Part shown: positions 10,732 through 24,220 of the stretch, one piece after another
Layout: each line of letters starts with the position of its first letter
How positions within the stretch are numbered: the first letter of the stretch is position 1
Assembly: GCA_013397695.1 (NCBI GenBank)
Contig: VYZI01000236.1
Coordinates: forward strand, 1,165,456 to 1,229,455
Source: Centropus unirufus
Lineage: Eukaryota > Chordata > Aves > Cuculiformes > Centropidae
DNA length: 64,000 nt
Direction of reading: 5' to 3'
Translations under genes and position numbers: made by a program
The notes under the pieces: model-generated
What the model saw: only the letters and a program-made list of their open reading frames with translations
What the model was told of the DNA's origin: nothing
Database searches by the model: none

Positions 10732-11282
10732 CTGCCAAAGCACAATCCAGATTGTAGATCAGGAAGAAGTCATCTGAGAGATCTATTTTTCTTTATTTTT
10801 GAAGCCTGAGACCTTTGCACATGTAGAAATGATATTTCTAAACCTTGCAATTCTAAAACAATATTTACTTGCTCATTACAGCTCATGTAAAACTGTCAAA
10901 GTTATGATTTGACTCGTCTGTTTTTGTCCCAAATAAAAACCTGAAATAAATCCTGAATAAAAATGGAAACCACAAAGCTTTCTAGTTTAAAAAAATTAAA
11001 ATTAACAAGAATTACAGAGGCATAATTTATAAGTCCATGAGTGGAAAGAAAGGACTTTGATTCTATCTTTCTCCACCTTCAGGAATGTTGTTTTCAGTTA
11101 AGCTCTTTGCACAAATATTTTCATGTCCAGACCATGAAATAGCTGCTACGCCTCTAAAATCTCAGCACAGACAATCGTGTCAAAGATAAGTGTGATATGA
11201 GTTCTAGGGAAGGGCCAGTTAAGATCCTAGAGCTGAAATTAATGAGGCTCACACACTGCACAAGTATTTTTTTCCTACTTAC

Positions 11283-11389
11283 ATTTGCACCAATGCCTTC
11301 ACCACCTTCTGGTACTTTGGGAAATGCATCATAAAGCGATGACACATAAGTTATTACTGACTTCTCATCAGGTGAGGAAACATCAACAT
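11283..11389 (-). CDS. DST: DST exon: CH2 C-terminal helix
   Basis: This 107-nt exon encodes DVDVSSPDEKSVITYVSSLY... to ...GGEGIGAN. It carries the last CH2 helix (DEKSVITYVSSLYD) and the short Gly-rich exit from the actin-binding domain. Acceptor TTTTTCAG, donor GTAAGT. It ends in phase 0. Confidence 0.96.
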
Positions 11390-11525
11390 CTGAAAAACCA
11401 AGAAAGAGCAGCACTTTATCAAGTCGTTGTAGGAATGCCCACAAATATGCTACAATCTGCAGGCAAACGGGATTTTATTTTAACATTAAGGGGTTTTGCA
11501 ACAAAGCCCTTTGCAGGTATCTCAC

Positions 11526-11638
11526 CTTCAGGATCCAGAAGTCTGGCAACCCCAAGTTTTTCTGCTACAAAAAAAGCATGTTCTAAATTTGCAAGGTTGC
11601 TTTGAACAGCAACGGTATTCATGTCTATCAGGTCCGGC
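11526..11638 (-). CDS. DST: DST exon: CH2 middle
   Basis: This 113-nt exon completes the split Arg codon and encodes PDLIDMNTVAVQSNLANLEH... to ...ARLLDPE, then one base of Asp. It is the CH2 segment with the AFFVAEKLGVARLLDPE helix and turn. Acceptor GACAG, donor GTGAGA. Confidence 0.96.
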
Positions 11639-12910
11639 CTGTCAAATAAATAACAGCAACATTTGGTTACAACTCTTCAGCAGTAATAAACCAAACCAAG
11701 AGCACAGATGGATACAGCAGAAGAGTTTTGCTTTAAAAAACGGCTTCATTAAAATCACACGAACAAGCTGAAGTTGGTGCTAAGTGATAAACACAAGCAG
11801 TGGATAAAGAACTGCCAGTGTTGTAGTTATCTACCAGCAAAAGCTCCTAGACGTCCTCTATACATATGTCATTTTCTTGTGTATATTAATTTATGTGCAT
11901 CACCACTGTATATTCATGCCTTGTCTTTTCCACTGCTCGAAGAGGCTGAAGTCACTTTTCTCTTAGCACTGTTTTGCCTGAGGAAGTTCATTTCTACTGC
12001 CTTACAAGCTTTTAGTCATTCTGCTACAAAATCGTCAGTGCGAGTCAGAACCTGTACTGAAACAAGGTCAGGCATAAAAACAGAACTTTAACCTGGAAGA
12101 CAAGTATTCTTACTGGGCTTTATAGAAGTCTTGTTCAAACTGCATTAAAGCCCAATTTTCAGGTAAACATTGCAAACTTGTAGAAAACCCTCAGCCCCAG
12201 GCATTTACATATTCATCCTGCTCAACTCCATTGCCAGCCACAACACTCATGGTTGGCTACTCATGTTAAGCCATTCTTGCCTATTAACATTTTTAAAGCA
12301 CATAAGGTATTATCCTGCACCAACATCACTACTTTAATGTTTCTAATTAACTTAAAACTTCAATGTTAACAGTTGTCCTTTCGGTTTGCTATGTGGTGCT
12401 TTGCTTTTAGATCTTGCCATTCTCAGGGCAGGGTGTGTTCCTGGCTGCCTCCTTCACCACCGGGAATCCTCGTAGTCAGAACAACTAAAAGAAAGAATGG
12501 ATTTTCAAAGATGCAAAACTCATCCCACTGAATCCAACTGGAGTTCCAAGGGTCTGAAACCTTTGCTATTGAAGTCCTATGCTACTGAAAAGCAGAGCCA
12601 CACTGGAAAACACCTAAAACAAAACTCCAAAAGAAAAAAATTACACCTAAGCTCTAGTGAACAATTTAGTCCTTGAACTTTCTCATTTTTGTTTCTAGAG
12701 AAACTCTTTTCTCAGTTCCACCAAGCAGAAGTTTTAAATAATTGCAACAGAGAAAAATAAAACTGTTGTAGATCATGTTGCTCAAGATGAATGATATTTC
12801 ATTTGGCAACACGCCTAATTCTCTTGATCACAAAGTACTGACTTTGGGAAAGTCAATACAAGCTTAGCCTCGAATTAACTACAAGGGACTGTAAGAAGAA
12901 GACATTTAAG

Positions 12911-12989
12911 GATATGGTTTAGTGGTGGACGGGTACAGTTGGAATTGGTGATCTCAGGTCACTTCCAACATGGGAATTCTACGATTCTA
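12911..12989 (+). mobile_element. Short CR1 3' tail
   Basis: GATATGGTTTAGTGGTGGAC through GGGAATTCTACGATTCT: only the last 80 bp or so of a CR1 element. Confidence 0.8.
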
Positions 12990-14040
12990 AAAATCCATTT
13001 CTTTTCAGCCAATTAGAATCACTGGCTTTATTGTGTTCTTTTAGGGACAAATTTTACAAGATGGATAATAATATCTATTGTTTATTGAAAGAACATTTAA
13101 TGAATAATAAAACTGAAGCAGTGTAAAAAAAAAAATCCTCCTAAAATAGCAGGACTTTCCACTTCCACTGTGCTTATTGGGAGCATAACCAAGGTCAGAT
13201 CTTTCGTCTCTGAATTTCAGTGCAATGAAAACAATGCAATGAAACCAGTATCATCTGTTGCTCTTTGCAGCACAGAAAATCCATGAAAAATAGAAGGCAA
13301 TACTAGAAAAAGAAATGGAGCACCTCAGTCTCCTATTTCAGCCACACCAAGGGTGATGGTAGGAGCAATAAGATTGCTTGCACAGCCCAGTCTGGATAAC
13401 AGAAGCAGGTTTCAGTAAGCGTGCACTGTTGGTCATTTTTTTTCGCCTGTCTACCTTACATTTGTTCCAGTTCTCATAAAAATGGCCCGGGAAACCCTTC
13501 TGCTGCCTGCTCGATTGGCAACTCTCACAACAAGAAAGAACAAGTTGTAAAAGCTTTGACTATTCCCAGAAAAAAAGCTGCACAGATACCAACATGACAA
13601 TCTCCTTAGAATAAAGCTTCCAATGAGGAAGAGGTAAGGTTTTTCTCAGTGTGACACAGGTAAAAAACTCAATAAAAACAACTCTGTTGTTTAAGACATC
13701 ATTTGGCCTTGGTTTTGGGGCACCCATGTCTTTACTGCCAGATTAAGGAAGGCCCACTCTGTGAGGCAGTGCCCCAGCTTTTAAACAGACTTTTCTGTCC
13801 CTGCAGCTCCTCCCACCAGAGCATTATTGCAGTTCCCATGGAAGAACAAGGAAAATTTTCAATGGATACTGGTGTTTTAAGCCAATGCCACACAGCACAC
13901 AGGCCTCACTTAACAGCCTATGGTTATCTGAAGTCTTGATCGACCAGAATACTGCAGAAGCATTTACCTCTCCCGTGAAAGTGCTGGGTTATGTGAAGCA
14001 GTCAGCAGCCTCCACAGCTGATTGAGAACAAGCCCAAGGG

Positions 14041-14843
14041 TGGCTCCGGAAAGGGGGTCTTCAAAGGGATCTGGAAAGGCTGGGCTGATGGGCTGAGACC
14101 AACAGGATGAGGTCTAACAAGGCCAAATGGCAGGGGCTGCATTTGGGACACACCGACCCCAGGCAGCTCCAGGCTTGGGGAAGAGTGGCTGGAAAGCTGC
14201 CTGGAGGAGGAGGATCTGGCGGTATGGGTTGACAGAGACTGAACATGAGGCAGCAGGGGCCCAGGTGGCAAAGAAAGCCAATGGATCAGAACCAGCATGG
14301 CCAGCAGGGCCAGGGAGGTGATTCTGCCCCTGCACTCAGCACTGGGGAGGACACACCTCGAATCCTGGGATCAGTTCTGGACCCCTCACTCCAAGAAGGA
14401 CACTGAGGTCCTGGAGTGTGTCCAGACAAGGGCAACAAAGCTGGGGAAGGGGCTGGAGAACAAGGGTTATGAGGAGCAGCTGAGGGAGCTGGGGTTGTTG
14501 AGGCTGGAGAAGAGGAGGCTGAGGGGAGACCTCATCCCTGCCTCCTGAAAGGAGGGTGTGGAGAGGTGGGTGCTGGGCTCTTCTGCCAGGTGACAGGGGA
14601 TGGGACAAGGGGGAATGGCCTCAAGCTGCGCCAGGGCAGGCTCAGATTAGAAATTGGGAAAAATTCTTCACTGCAAGGGTCCTCATGCCCTGTCAGATGC
14701 TGAGCAGGGAGGTGGTGGAGTCCCTATTCCTGGAGGTGTTTAAAAGCCCGGCAGATGAGGTGCTCAGGGATCTGGTTTAGTTGTGGACAGGTACACTTGG
14801 ACTCAATGATCTCAGAGTTCTTTTCCAACCTGGTGATTCTAAG
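14041..14843 (+). mobile_element. CR1 fragment (younger type), about 800 bp
   Basis: It runs from GGGTCTTCAAAGGGATCTGG through the ORF2 C-terminal coding region to ACCTGGTGATTCTAAG. Small indels break the ORF2 frame. Confidence 0.92.
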
Positions 14844-16667
14844 AAAAGACAGGTTTTGTGACCTGAATGCAAAAGCACCTGGTACCAGCCATGGCAGTGC
14901 GCTCTGCCAGGGGCTTGGGGGCTCCACCCTCCACAAGTCACGCCTTCCACTGCCCAAACAGTAGAGGAACACTTTGCAAACCAAGACAATGGAGCTTACC
15001 TCCCACAGTAAAAGACTGAAATTAACACATCCAAAAACTATGGCGCAGGAAATCACTTATTGCCACGTTGTTCCTTTTGTATAAAAGCATTTTATCATGA
15101 TTTTAAAGAAAAATAGAAGTCATTTTTATCTGCTGGGCTGCTTGCCCACTGATCGCTGATCGTCATCCGTTTGTGAAGAACCCAGAGAATCCAGTGAGTG
15201 CCTTGGGGCTTTATTATAAAATACAAATATTTTGTATTTTCTTCAAAAATTTTTTCCCAATACCTCTGGTATTGGAAAATATTCCCAATATTTTTTCCAA
15301 TAAATTCCTTATTTCTCCTTTGAATTCTGAAATACTACTAACTGCTTAAACTGCAATTATGATTAGTATCCTTCTAATATGTATTTATTTCACTGTACTA
15401 ACTGGAGTGAACACTAGATTTAAAAGCATCATCCAGCATGGCAAACATTTTAATTTTTAAGGTGAAGGAGAAAATACATGAGTTTTGTAGAACGTATTTT
15501 TAATGTATTAAAAATATTTTTATATCAATTTGCACGGCACTTTTAAGTGGTTTTCTACAAAGTCAAGAACAAATTAAATGAAAAGCACTTTAAGTGAAGA
15601 TGATGACGCTACCTTTCTGTTATAAAATTGTGAGTCATCTTATGGCAAATTTCTCAGTGGGTTGGGCCCCTGCCATCAAAACACACAAAAACAGCCCAAA
15701 CGCCAGCCGAGTTGGAACATTCCATGCAAAGGAGATGGTTCTTCTGCAGCCGCACCTAAGTTGAAGGGTTTGGCTCCTACATTGCAAGTTATTAATCATT
15801 TCATTTATAAGGAAGATCGGTGCCTGCCACTGGAGATCTTAGTGTAGGTGTTAGAAATTAGACTTAATTTGTATCAGAAATGAGGGGAAAAAACGGGTGT
15901 AATTAATACCACTTCAGTTATGAAGCTGAGAAAATCAGGATCAATTCAAGAAAATAAAAACCTTGCACCACAAAGAGAAGCAAGTGAACGCTATCTGCAG
16001 GACAGCACGAGGAAATGAGGGGGTTATAATGCGAGTTACACTGACTGAATGCAAGTTTTCCTCTCTGCAAAGACCCCTTGTAATTGGAGAGTTGTGCATA
16101 ATAAATAGTTAGGCACACATAGGTTTAACCCAAAGCCAGAACCTAATAGCTTGTAGGAGAGTTCAAAAACCAAACTAGCAGCTACAACATTAGCTTGTTA
16201 AAACATAAGGTGAGATTTGAAGGGAATTTGATATTTCAAAGTGAAAAAAGATCTTTAACTGAACCTCTATTTTCCCAGCCAAAGATTAAGATAACACATC
16301 CTTCTCTACAGTTCCCAGGTGACAGTTGTCCAAATTCTGACAATGTTTAACTTTATTAAAATAATATGGACATCAGAGTAATATTCCACATGAAAATACT
16401 GTTACCAAGTTCAGGAGGGAACGTATAAGCCTGAAGTTAATGACATGAGCCATGTGAGCTGTTTAATCTGCACAACACTGTCTCAGTCCAAATGCAGGAC
16501 ATTGTCTGAGTATTACTTGATAGTAAAAGGTTATTTCTTCCTTGGCTTCTGTTAGACAAAAATACTAATATAGTGAGCTTCAAGCAGAAATCTCAGAGAA
16601 AACATGACTGAAGAGGCAGGGTGAAGTGTAGACATCACCACAGTCTGGCTAGCTTTTCCACAGCTGT

Positions 16668-17380
16668 CCCGCACTTGGGGGAAAAAAAAAAAAGTACAGC
16701 TCCAAGCTTGGGGAAGAGAGGCTGGAAAGCTGCCCGGAGGAGAAGGACCTGGGGGTATTGGTTGACAACGACTGAAGGCCAAGAAGTCCAATGGCATCTT
16801 GGCCTGGATCAGAACCAGCATGGCCAGCAGGGCCAGGGAGGTGATTCTGCCCCTGCACTCAGCACTGGGGAGGACACACCTCGAATTGTGGGTTCAGTTG
16901 GGTTCAGTTCTGGGACCCTCACTCCAAGAAGGACATTGAGGTCCTGGAGTGTGTCCAGAGAAGGGCGACAAAGCTGGGGAAGGGGCTGGAGAACAAGGGT
17001 TATGAGAAGTGGTTGAGAGACCTGGAGTTGTTGAGGCTGGAGAAGAGGAGGCTGAGGGGAGACCTCATCCCTGCCTGGAGCTGCCTGAAAGGAGGGTGTG
17101 GAGAGGTGGGTGCTGGTCTCTTCTCTCAAGTGACAGGAGATTACACAAGGGGAATGGCCTCAAGCTGCACTGGGGCAGGGTCAGGTTGAACACTGGATAA
17201 GAATTCTTCACTTCAAGGGTCCTCAGGCTCTGGTAGAGGCTGCTCAAGGAGGGACTGGAGTCCCCATCCCTGGGAGTGTATAAAAGCCGGGCAGACGAGG
17301 TGCTCAAGGATCTGGTTTAGTAGTGGACAGGTACAGCTGGAGTCAATTTCAGAGGTCTTTTCCAACCTCATGATTCTATG
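16668..17380 (+). mobile_element. CR1 fragment (younger type)
   Basis: It starts CCGCACTTGGGG followed by an A-run, and ends ACCTCATGATTCTATGA. At about 16,890-16,912 GGGTTCAGTT is tandemly repeated. Confidence 0.9.
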
Positions 17381-18425
17381 AAAGGCTTTCAGATTCAATT
17401 AATATGAAACAAATTAAAAGAGACAACTAAGATTTTACCACAGCAATTAAGGAGATGCATAGTTGACATCATACCCGGTGGTTCATCATTAAGCCCTTGA
17501 ATACAAGTTTAAAAGCAAAAGTATTAGAAAAGTACTCCATGAATTCCTTCTATCTTGGCCAACTGACATGGATTATTTCAAGTATTTTACATAAATATTT
17601 GACTACTTTTCAGAAGTATCTTTTGGGAGGAGATACAGGAAATATTTCATGTAATTTCAAATGGGAGACTGAGTGTTCAAGCATAGTCTTCATAACAACC
17701 TCTTCAAGACATAACATGGTGACACAGGAATTACCCCAACACATCAAAACACTGCCTAAGCAACACCAGGACTGAAGTGAGGCAACACTTCCAAATTTAG
17801 GGAAAAGGCAAAAAAAAATTCTCATTAAGAACAATCATTCTAGAAAACTTTTATCCTGACAACTGTGATGAACCAAAAAGCATGCTAGCAAATAAAGCTC
17901 TGTATAGAGTTTACTCAGGGATGAGGCAAAGAGTTTTCTCAGGCTCCACAAGTCCCCAGCCTCCCTGGCACACTCTGCCCAGGTATTTCACCTGAGCCCT
18001 ATGACTTGTACACTGCTTGGTGTTGTCTTCTCTTGTGCTGGTATGACAGGAATGCCTGCACTATTCATTACTTTACCTGCCTCTAGACTCCAATCAAAGT
18101 TTCTCTAAAGATGAACAATTGTGCCTAAAGATGAACAACCGTGTCTTTTTATTCCCTCGGGAGTTGAAAAACTATCCTGTGATCTGAACTCTACAGATCT
18201 CTTTTGTGTATAATTTTCATCTAATTTTTTTAGATAAAATGAATAATTTTCAAAAACTATTGCAAGTGACAGTGAGATGGAAATAGTGTAACAGGGGCAC
18301 ACTATTTACAGATAGATGTTCTGTCTCTAACTTCAGACATCCCAACTCATTTTTTCAATGGAAAAATAAATGCTTCAGCTGTACTGAAAATAAGTAAAAA
18401 AAAGGCCTCAGGTGTCTTAATTTAT

Positions 18426-19364
18426 TCATAGAATAATAGAATCTCCAGGTTGGAAAAGACCACTGAGAACATCGAGTCCAACCATTCCTGTCCAGCACTA
18501 AACAAGATCCTTAAGCACATCATCTGCCTGTCTTTCAAACACCTCCAGGGATGGGGGACTCCACCACCTCCCTGTGCAGCCTCTCACAGGGCCTGAGGAC
18601 CCTTGCAGTGAAGAATTTTTTCCCAATGTTCAGTCTGAACCTGCCCTGGCGCAGCTTGAGGCCATTCCCACTTGTCCTATCCCCTGGCACTTGGCAGAAG
18701 AGACCAGCACCCACCTCTCCACACCCTCCTTCCAGGCAGCTCCAGGCAGGGATGAGGTCTCCCCTCAGCCTCCTCTTCTCCAGCCTCAACAACCCCAGCT
18801 CCCTCAGACGCTCCTCATAACCCTTGTTCTCCAGCCCCTTCCCCAGCTTTGTTGCTCTTCTCTGGCCACACTCCAGGACCTCAATGTCCTTCTTGGAGTG
18901 AGGGGCCCAGAACTGAACCCAGGATTCAAGGAGTGGCCTCCCCAGTGCTGAGTGCAGGGGCAGAATCACCTCCCTGGCCCTGCTGGCCACGCTGGTTCTG
19001 ATCCAGGCCAAGATGCCATTGGTCTTCTTGGCCACTTGGGCCACTGCTGCCTCTTGTTCAGTCGCTGTCAACCAACACCCCCAGGTCCTTCTCCTCCAGG
19101 CACGTTTCCAGCCACTTTTCCCCAAGCCTGGAGCTGCACATGGTTGTTGTGTTCCAAGTGCAGGTCTTGGCACTTGGCCTTGTTAAACCTCATCCCATTT
19201 GTCTCAGCCCATCAGCCCAGCCTGTTCAGATCCCTTTGAAGAGCCTCCCTACCCTCAAGCAGATCAACTCTTCCTCCCAGCTTAGTGTGGCCTGGGAAGT
19301 TGACAAGGGTCCATTCAATCCCTTCAGCCAGGTCATTGGTAGAGATTGAACAGGACTGGGCCCA
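18426..19364 (-). mobile_element. CR1 fragment (younger type), about 940 bp, long open frame
   Basis: It begins TCATAGAATAATAGAATCTCC and extends to GATTGAACAGGACTGGGCCC. On the minus strand the ORF2 C-terminal region is open for about 200 codons, so the copy is probably young. Confidence 0.92.
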
Positions 19365-20449
19365 TTAATTTAATTCCTAACAATAGACACAGCTCATTCA
19401 CATCATTCCCTTTATTGTGCATGTCCTGAATTTTAAAGCACTGAGATTAACCAACCTACCTGAAGCCTCCTGTCCCACCTTTGTTAGCACAGCAAAACTT
19501 TACCTGGAGTTGCCACAGCAATCAATTTAGATAAAGACACAATTGAGGCATTGTAACATGAAAGAGCCATTAGTTAAAACTTCCAGTGTCGAGTTCAGCT
19601 TCAGCCATGCCTAATGAACTCTAATCACAACTTGGCAGTAACTTTGCAACGCAGATTTCAAGCTCAGGATACACATGAATGGAAGCAGAAAGGATCTCAG
19701 TCAGCCCTTCCGTCAGCTTTAAAACCAGATTTTACATTCTTTCTGTGCCGCGAGATGGTTTTGTCACTAGAAAAGCAGTAATGGTACAGTAACTTTGCCA
19801 ATTTCATGTCTATGATAAAATTTAAACAGGAACGAGGCTCGTAGCTGTTAACCTGAACCCACAGTGGGTAATCTACATAATGCACCTTTCCTTGGAGTGT
19901 TTGAATAGCAAGAAGACTAAAAAGAAACCCAACCACATGATTTTTCTGTTCTGCTCCCTGAGGAAAGTCCCTCCAGACCCCACCAGTGACTGCCTCACGC
20001 GCTGCCTGCCCAGTGGGATTGATACAGCTCCCAACAGGGAAGAAGGGTGAGGGACTGCTACAAGTTCCAAAGTTTTCCAAAAGGCTCCTTGTGCCACCCT
20101 GCCTTGGAGGCAACTCTCTCCACGGGCCACAAACCTGCCAAAGGCGTTGCCGGAAGCCCCAGATCTCTCCCTGTCTGATTCATCCTGGGTACATAGAGCA
20201 ACACTGCTCAGACACCACACCAGCTCGGATGAAGATCTGGCCATCCTTACACGTCCTTCTGACACCCTTAGGTGCACTTGTCATTATCCATCAAATAGTC
20301 CGAGACGTGTGAAAATCTGGCTTTTCAACCCTAAGCTTTACTTTTCGTTTTAGTCCCATTCAGCCTAAGCAAGAGGAAAGCTTTGATTTCATCCCAACAT
20401 TTTGTTTCTTGTCAGTTATTGCAAAAACAAAACCGTTATTCAGCTACTA

Positions 20450-20505
20450 CTCAATGATCTCAGAGGTCTTTTCCAACCTGGTGGTTCTATGATTCTATGA
20501 TTCTA
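20450..20505 (+). mobile_element. Very short CR1 3' tail
   Basis: CTCAATGATCTCAGAGGTC through three copies of the terminal GATTCTAT unit. About 55 bp of CR1, one of the shortest insertions here. Confidence 0.8.
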
Positions 20506-21511
20506 CTCAGCAGCAGGAACCAGCACAACATGCACAGGGATCATTTTAAGGCCAGATCTGAAATCACTCAACCCAACTGCCTGGAATCCATCTAATACTA
20601 ATGCTGACCACCACGACACAAGATGTTAAAATTGCAGGTCTGCTTCCAGGGCTATTTTAACACAGCCTTTACCAAGAGTCACAATAGAATTTTTCTGAGT
20701 GCATTTAACTGAAGTGTAGCCGAGCTTCCTTGTTATTTCTAATGAATGAATTATATGACTATGCATAAGGCAAGTTAACATTCAAAGCACATCCGCTTGT
20801 CAATACATTTAATCGTCCTAAATGCTGTTTATCTTTGCCCAGATTGTCAATTCTCAATGCCAAGTATGTCTCTTCTATATAATAAAACCTGCTGAAAGCA
20901 GTACCTACCAGCCAGCTTCTGACCAAGGAGGCAGGTGGGAAGCAGGGGGCAACACAACCAGACTCAGGGTCTCTTTTCATTAAAGTTGGGTAACAATAAG
21001 TTATGGGTTACAAAACAGCAAGCTAAAACCAGCAGAGCTGACTAATCTCTTTATTTAAAACATATCCCCTAGCATTTTAAAGCTTGACACTGTCTAATAT
21101 TTAGTTTCTTTCACAGTCATTCCCCAAGGGTGCTCAACATGTTACTGCGAACTGAGGCACCGCTACCACTCCCCTTAAGGAATGCATTCATGTCAGTACC
21201 TGGTGAGCTGCAACATGTTTTAACAGCAGAGGGATGCCACATGTACTGCTGGCCCGGAGCTTAGTGCTCGACTAACCATACGAAGAGGGCAAATTGTCCT
21301 GGGTAAGGCTGAAGCAGCTTGTTCTAAACCAGAACAGTTATTTAGCGGGCAGGAATGCTCCCTGATAGACCATGAAACACCCTCTTAGTAACTCTGAAAT
21401 CATGTCATTGTAGTAATATTTCAAAAGAAAATGTTCCGACCCAGGAAAATTTGTCTCTCACTTTATGGAGCTGTCACGCTGCTGCTTCCTTTCGGGACAT
21501 GCTCTTTGCTG

Positions 21512-21665
21512 CAGCTGCACAGGGAGGTGGGGGAGTCCCCATCCCTGCCGGTGCTTAATAGACGGGCAGATGAGGTGCTCAGGGACATGGTTTAGTGGGG
21601 ACAGGTACAGTTGGACTTGATGATTTCAGAGGTCTTTTCCAGCCTGGTGATTCTGTGATTCTATT
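21512..21665 (+). mobile_element. CR1 3' fragment
   Basis: CAGCTGCACAGGGAGGTGG through GGTGATTCTGTGATTCTATT, a 5'-truncated younger-type copy. Confidence 0.88.
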
Positions 21666-23277
21666 CCTCTTCCTCCCACATGAAGCACCCAGTGTATCTA
21701 AGCTCCTTCCAGGCTGCATTCACTCCAAGCCTCTTCCTCCGTCCTTCAGGGATAATGGCCATTTTCTCCTCATTCTCCCACGAAACTGCACACGAAAGTA
21801 CAGGTATCACTGAGGTCTTGCCCAAAGCCCACCAGTGCCAAAGGCCCCTTTGGATCACATCCTCACATTTCTTTAACAAAACAGCAGGAACCATTTTCCT
21901 TCTATCCGGTGCTCCAAATGCTCCCCTTTCAACTCTATCACCACTTTCCCTCTCTGCAGCATTTTTAATACTTATCATTGTTGACAGATGGTGCCAAGCT
22001 CCGTAGACGCCTGCCTGCATGTGGTCTCAGCAAGCCTTGGTGTAGCATTACATGAAAGATCCCTGCTTGTTTTCTTGTCTCAAACCCTTCACATGTACAT
22101 ACACCCAGTCCTTCCTCCCTGTCGGACTGCTGCCCAGCCTAAACGTCGGTCACCCCCTTTGCTTCCTAAGCTGTGTCCTTCCCGTCTTGCTGCTGAGCTT
22201 CACCTTCAAGTCCAGACACAACTGGACCTGCCTGTGCTGAACGTGTACACAAGGCCAGGCCAGGAGTCCATGACTTCTTCATTTCTAGTTCTCAGTGACT
22301 TGTACCCTCCCATGGCACACCTGGGTTCATGCGAGGACGCTGACCCAGGGCTGCTCTCTGGGGCGATGGAAAGTTCAGCCACGCAGTCACAAGCCCTGCT
22401 GTACCACTGACCCACATGGTCCGAGCAGGAGCTGGACCCGCTTCATTAATGAGAACAAACCTAGCATCTGAGATTAGAACTTTAAAAATAGGGATTTATC
22501 TGGAATTGTGCTTGCAGCAATTCCTGAACAGATGCTATTTTTCACCAAACAGGCACCACTGGGTCTTCTAATTAAATCCTATTATCTAGCTGCACAAGAA
22601 CATACTGCTCTAGCTGGAATTCCTTTTGTACATGTTAAAAGCAAAATTACCCATTATAAAAACTGTAAGAAAGCAAAAATAAAATATAGAAAGGAATGCA
22701 CACATTTTTCCAGGCGTTCATGTTTGATGTTAATCTCCTTTTCCTATCGTCTACACTTCAATTTCTTCAGAAAGCAAGGTGAGCTGGTCTGTATCCATGC
22801 CTGTTTCCTGAGTCCTGACTGAAGTATCTATAGGTGCCATTTAACCGTAAATCTCACGGCTCTTATTTCTGCTATTTCTTATGTTCCATTTTCAGACACT
22901 TGAAAACTGGAATTGCCTGCAGTCCTTGTGTACCAAAGGCAGTCTGAGTTAAAAAAAACGGGTATTACTTGGGTATAACTGAATTTCTTTTCCATCAAAA
23001 TATCTGCAACATGGAGCATAGATCTACAATTTAGATAAGTAACTCCATTCTGGCATGCAATTCCTAAGGAAAGAAGAGTTGCCTTCATTCTCTTAAGACA
23101 ACAACTGTTTTATGTATTTTAACAATGGGTTACAGTTCCAAAACATGAGTAGTTCTTGTTCCTTGGGAAAAGGCATGTGCATAAGGAAATGAAAACCCAA
23201 AAGCATTCATCTCAGCAGCACTCTGCTAACCAGAAATACAGGACAGAGCTGCAGATGTAGACAGCAGCATCCTGACA

Positions 23278-23399
23278 ACCCCCTCCCTGGAAGTGTCCAA
23301 GGCGAGGTTGGATGGGGCCTTGAGCAGCCTGGCCTGGTGGGAGGTGTCCCTGCCTATGGCAGAGGAGTTGGAACTGGATGATTTTTAATGTCCCTTCAA
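23278..23399 (+). mobile_element. CR1 fragment (older type) abutting a younger copy
   Basis: CCCCCTCCCTGGAAGTGTCC through GATGATTTTTAATGTCCC. The last bases of the older 3' end are missing where the next CR1 begins. Confidence 0.8.
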
Positions 23400-24220
23400 A
23401 CAGGGAAGCTCTCCAATGGGATCTGAATCGGATGGACTGATGGGCTGAGACCAATGGGATGAGGTTTAACAGGGCCAAATGCCAGGTCCTGCACTTGGGA
23501 CACAACAAGCCCAGGCAGCACCAGACTTGGGGAAGAGTGGTTGGAAAGCTGCCTGGAGAAGGAGGACCTGGGGTGTTGGTTGACAGAGACTCAACAGGAG
23601 CCAGCAGTAGCCCAAGTGGCCAAGAAGGCCAATGGCATCTTGGCCTGGATCAGAACCAGCGTGGCCAGCAGGGCCAGGGAGGTGATTCTGCCCCTGCAAT
23701 CAGCACTGGGGAGGCCAAACCTCGAATCCTGGGTTCACTTCTGGGCCCCTCACTCCAAGAAGGACATTGAGGTCCTGGAGTGTGTCCAGAGAAGGGCAAA
23801 AAGCTGGGGGAAGGGGCTGGAGAACAAGGGTTATGAGGAGCGTCTGAGGGAGCTGGGGTTGTTGAGGCTGGAGAAGAGGAGGCTGAGGGGAGACCTCATC
23901 CCTGCCTGCAGCTGCCTGAAAGGAGGGTGTGGAGAGGTGGGTGCTGGTCTCTTCTCCCAAGTGACAGGGGATGGGACAAGGGGGAATGGCCTCAAGCTGC
24001 ACCAGGGGAGGGTCAGATTGGACATTGGGAAAAACTTCACTGCAAGGGTCCTCAGGCCCTGGGAGAGGCTGCACAGGGAGGTGGTGGAGTCCCAATTCCT
24101 GGAGGGGTTTAATAGCCAGGCAGATGAGGTGGTCAGGGATCTTGTTTAGTGCTGGACACGTATGATTGGACTCAATGATCTCAGAGCTCTTTTCTAACCT
24201 GAGGATTCTAGCATCCTATG
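23400..24220 (+). mobile_element. CR1 fragment (younger type), about 820 bp, largely open ORF2 tail
   Basis: It starts AGGGAAGCTCTCCAATGGG and ends GAGGATTCTAGCATCCTATG. About 200 codons of the ORF2 C-terminus are open, ending in a conserved LV-stop at 24,149. It lies head to tail after the older copy. Confidence 0.92.

Noticed and set aside
18535..19173. 212-codon open frame on the minus strand, and similar frames at 23,541-24,149 and 43,288-43,854
   Set aside because: They are all the C-terminal part of CR1 ORF2 in truncated copies, not host genes.
19697..20277. Two overlapping minus-strand frames of over 130 codons
   Set aside because: No recognisable domain, no splice sites in DST phase, and no homology to the gene; judged to be chance frames in intron.
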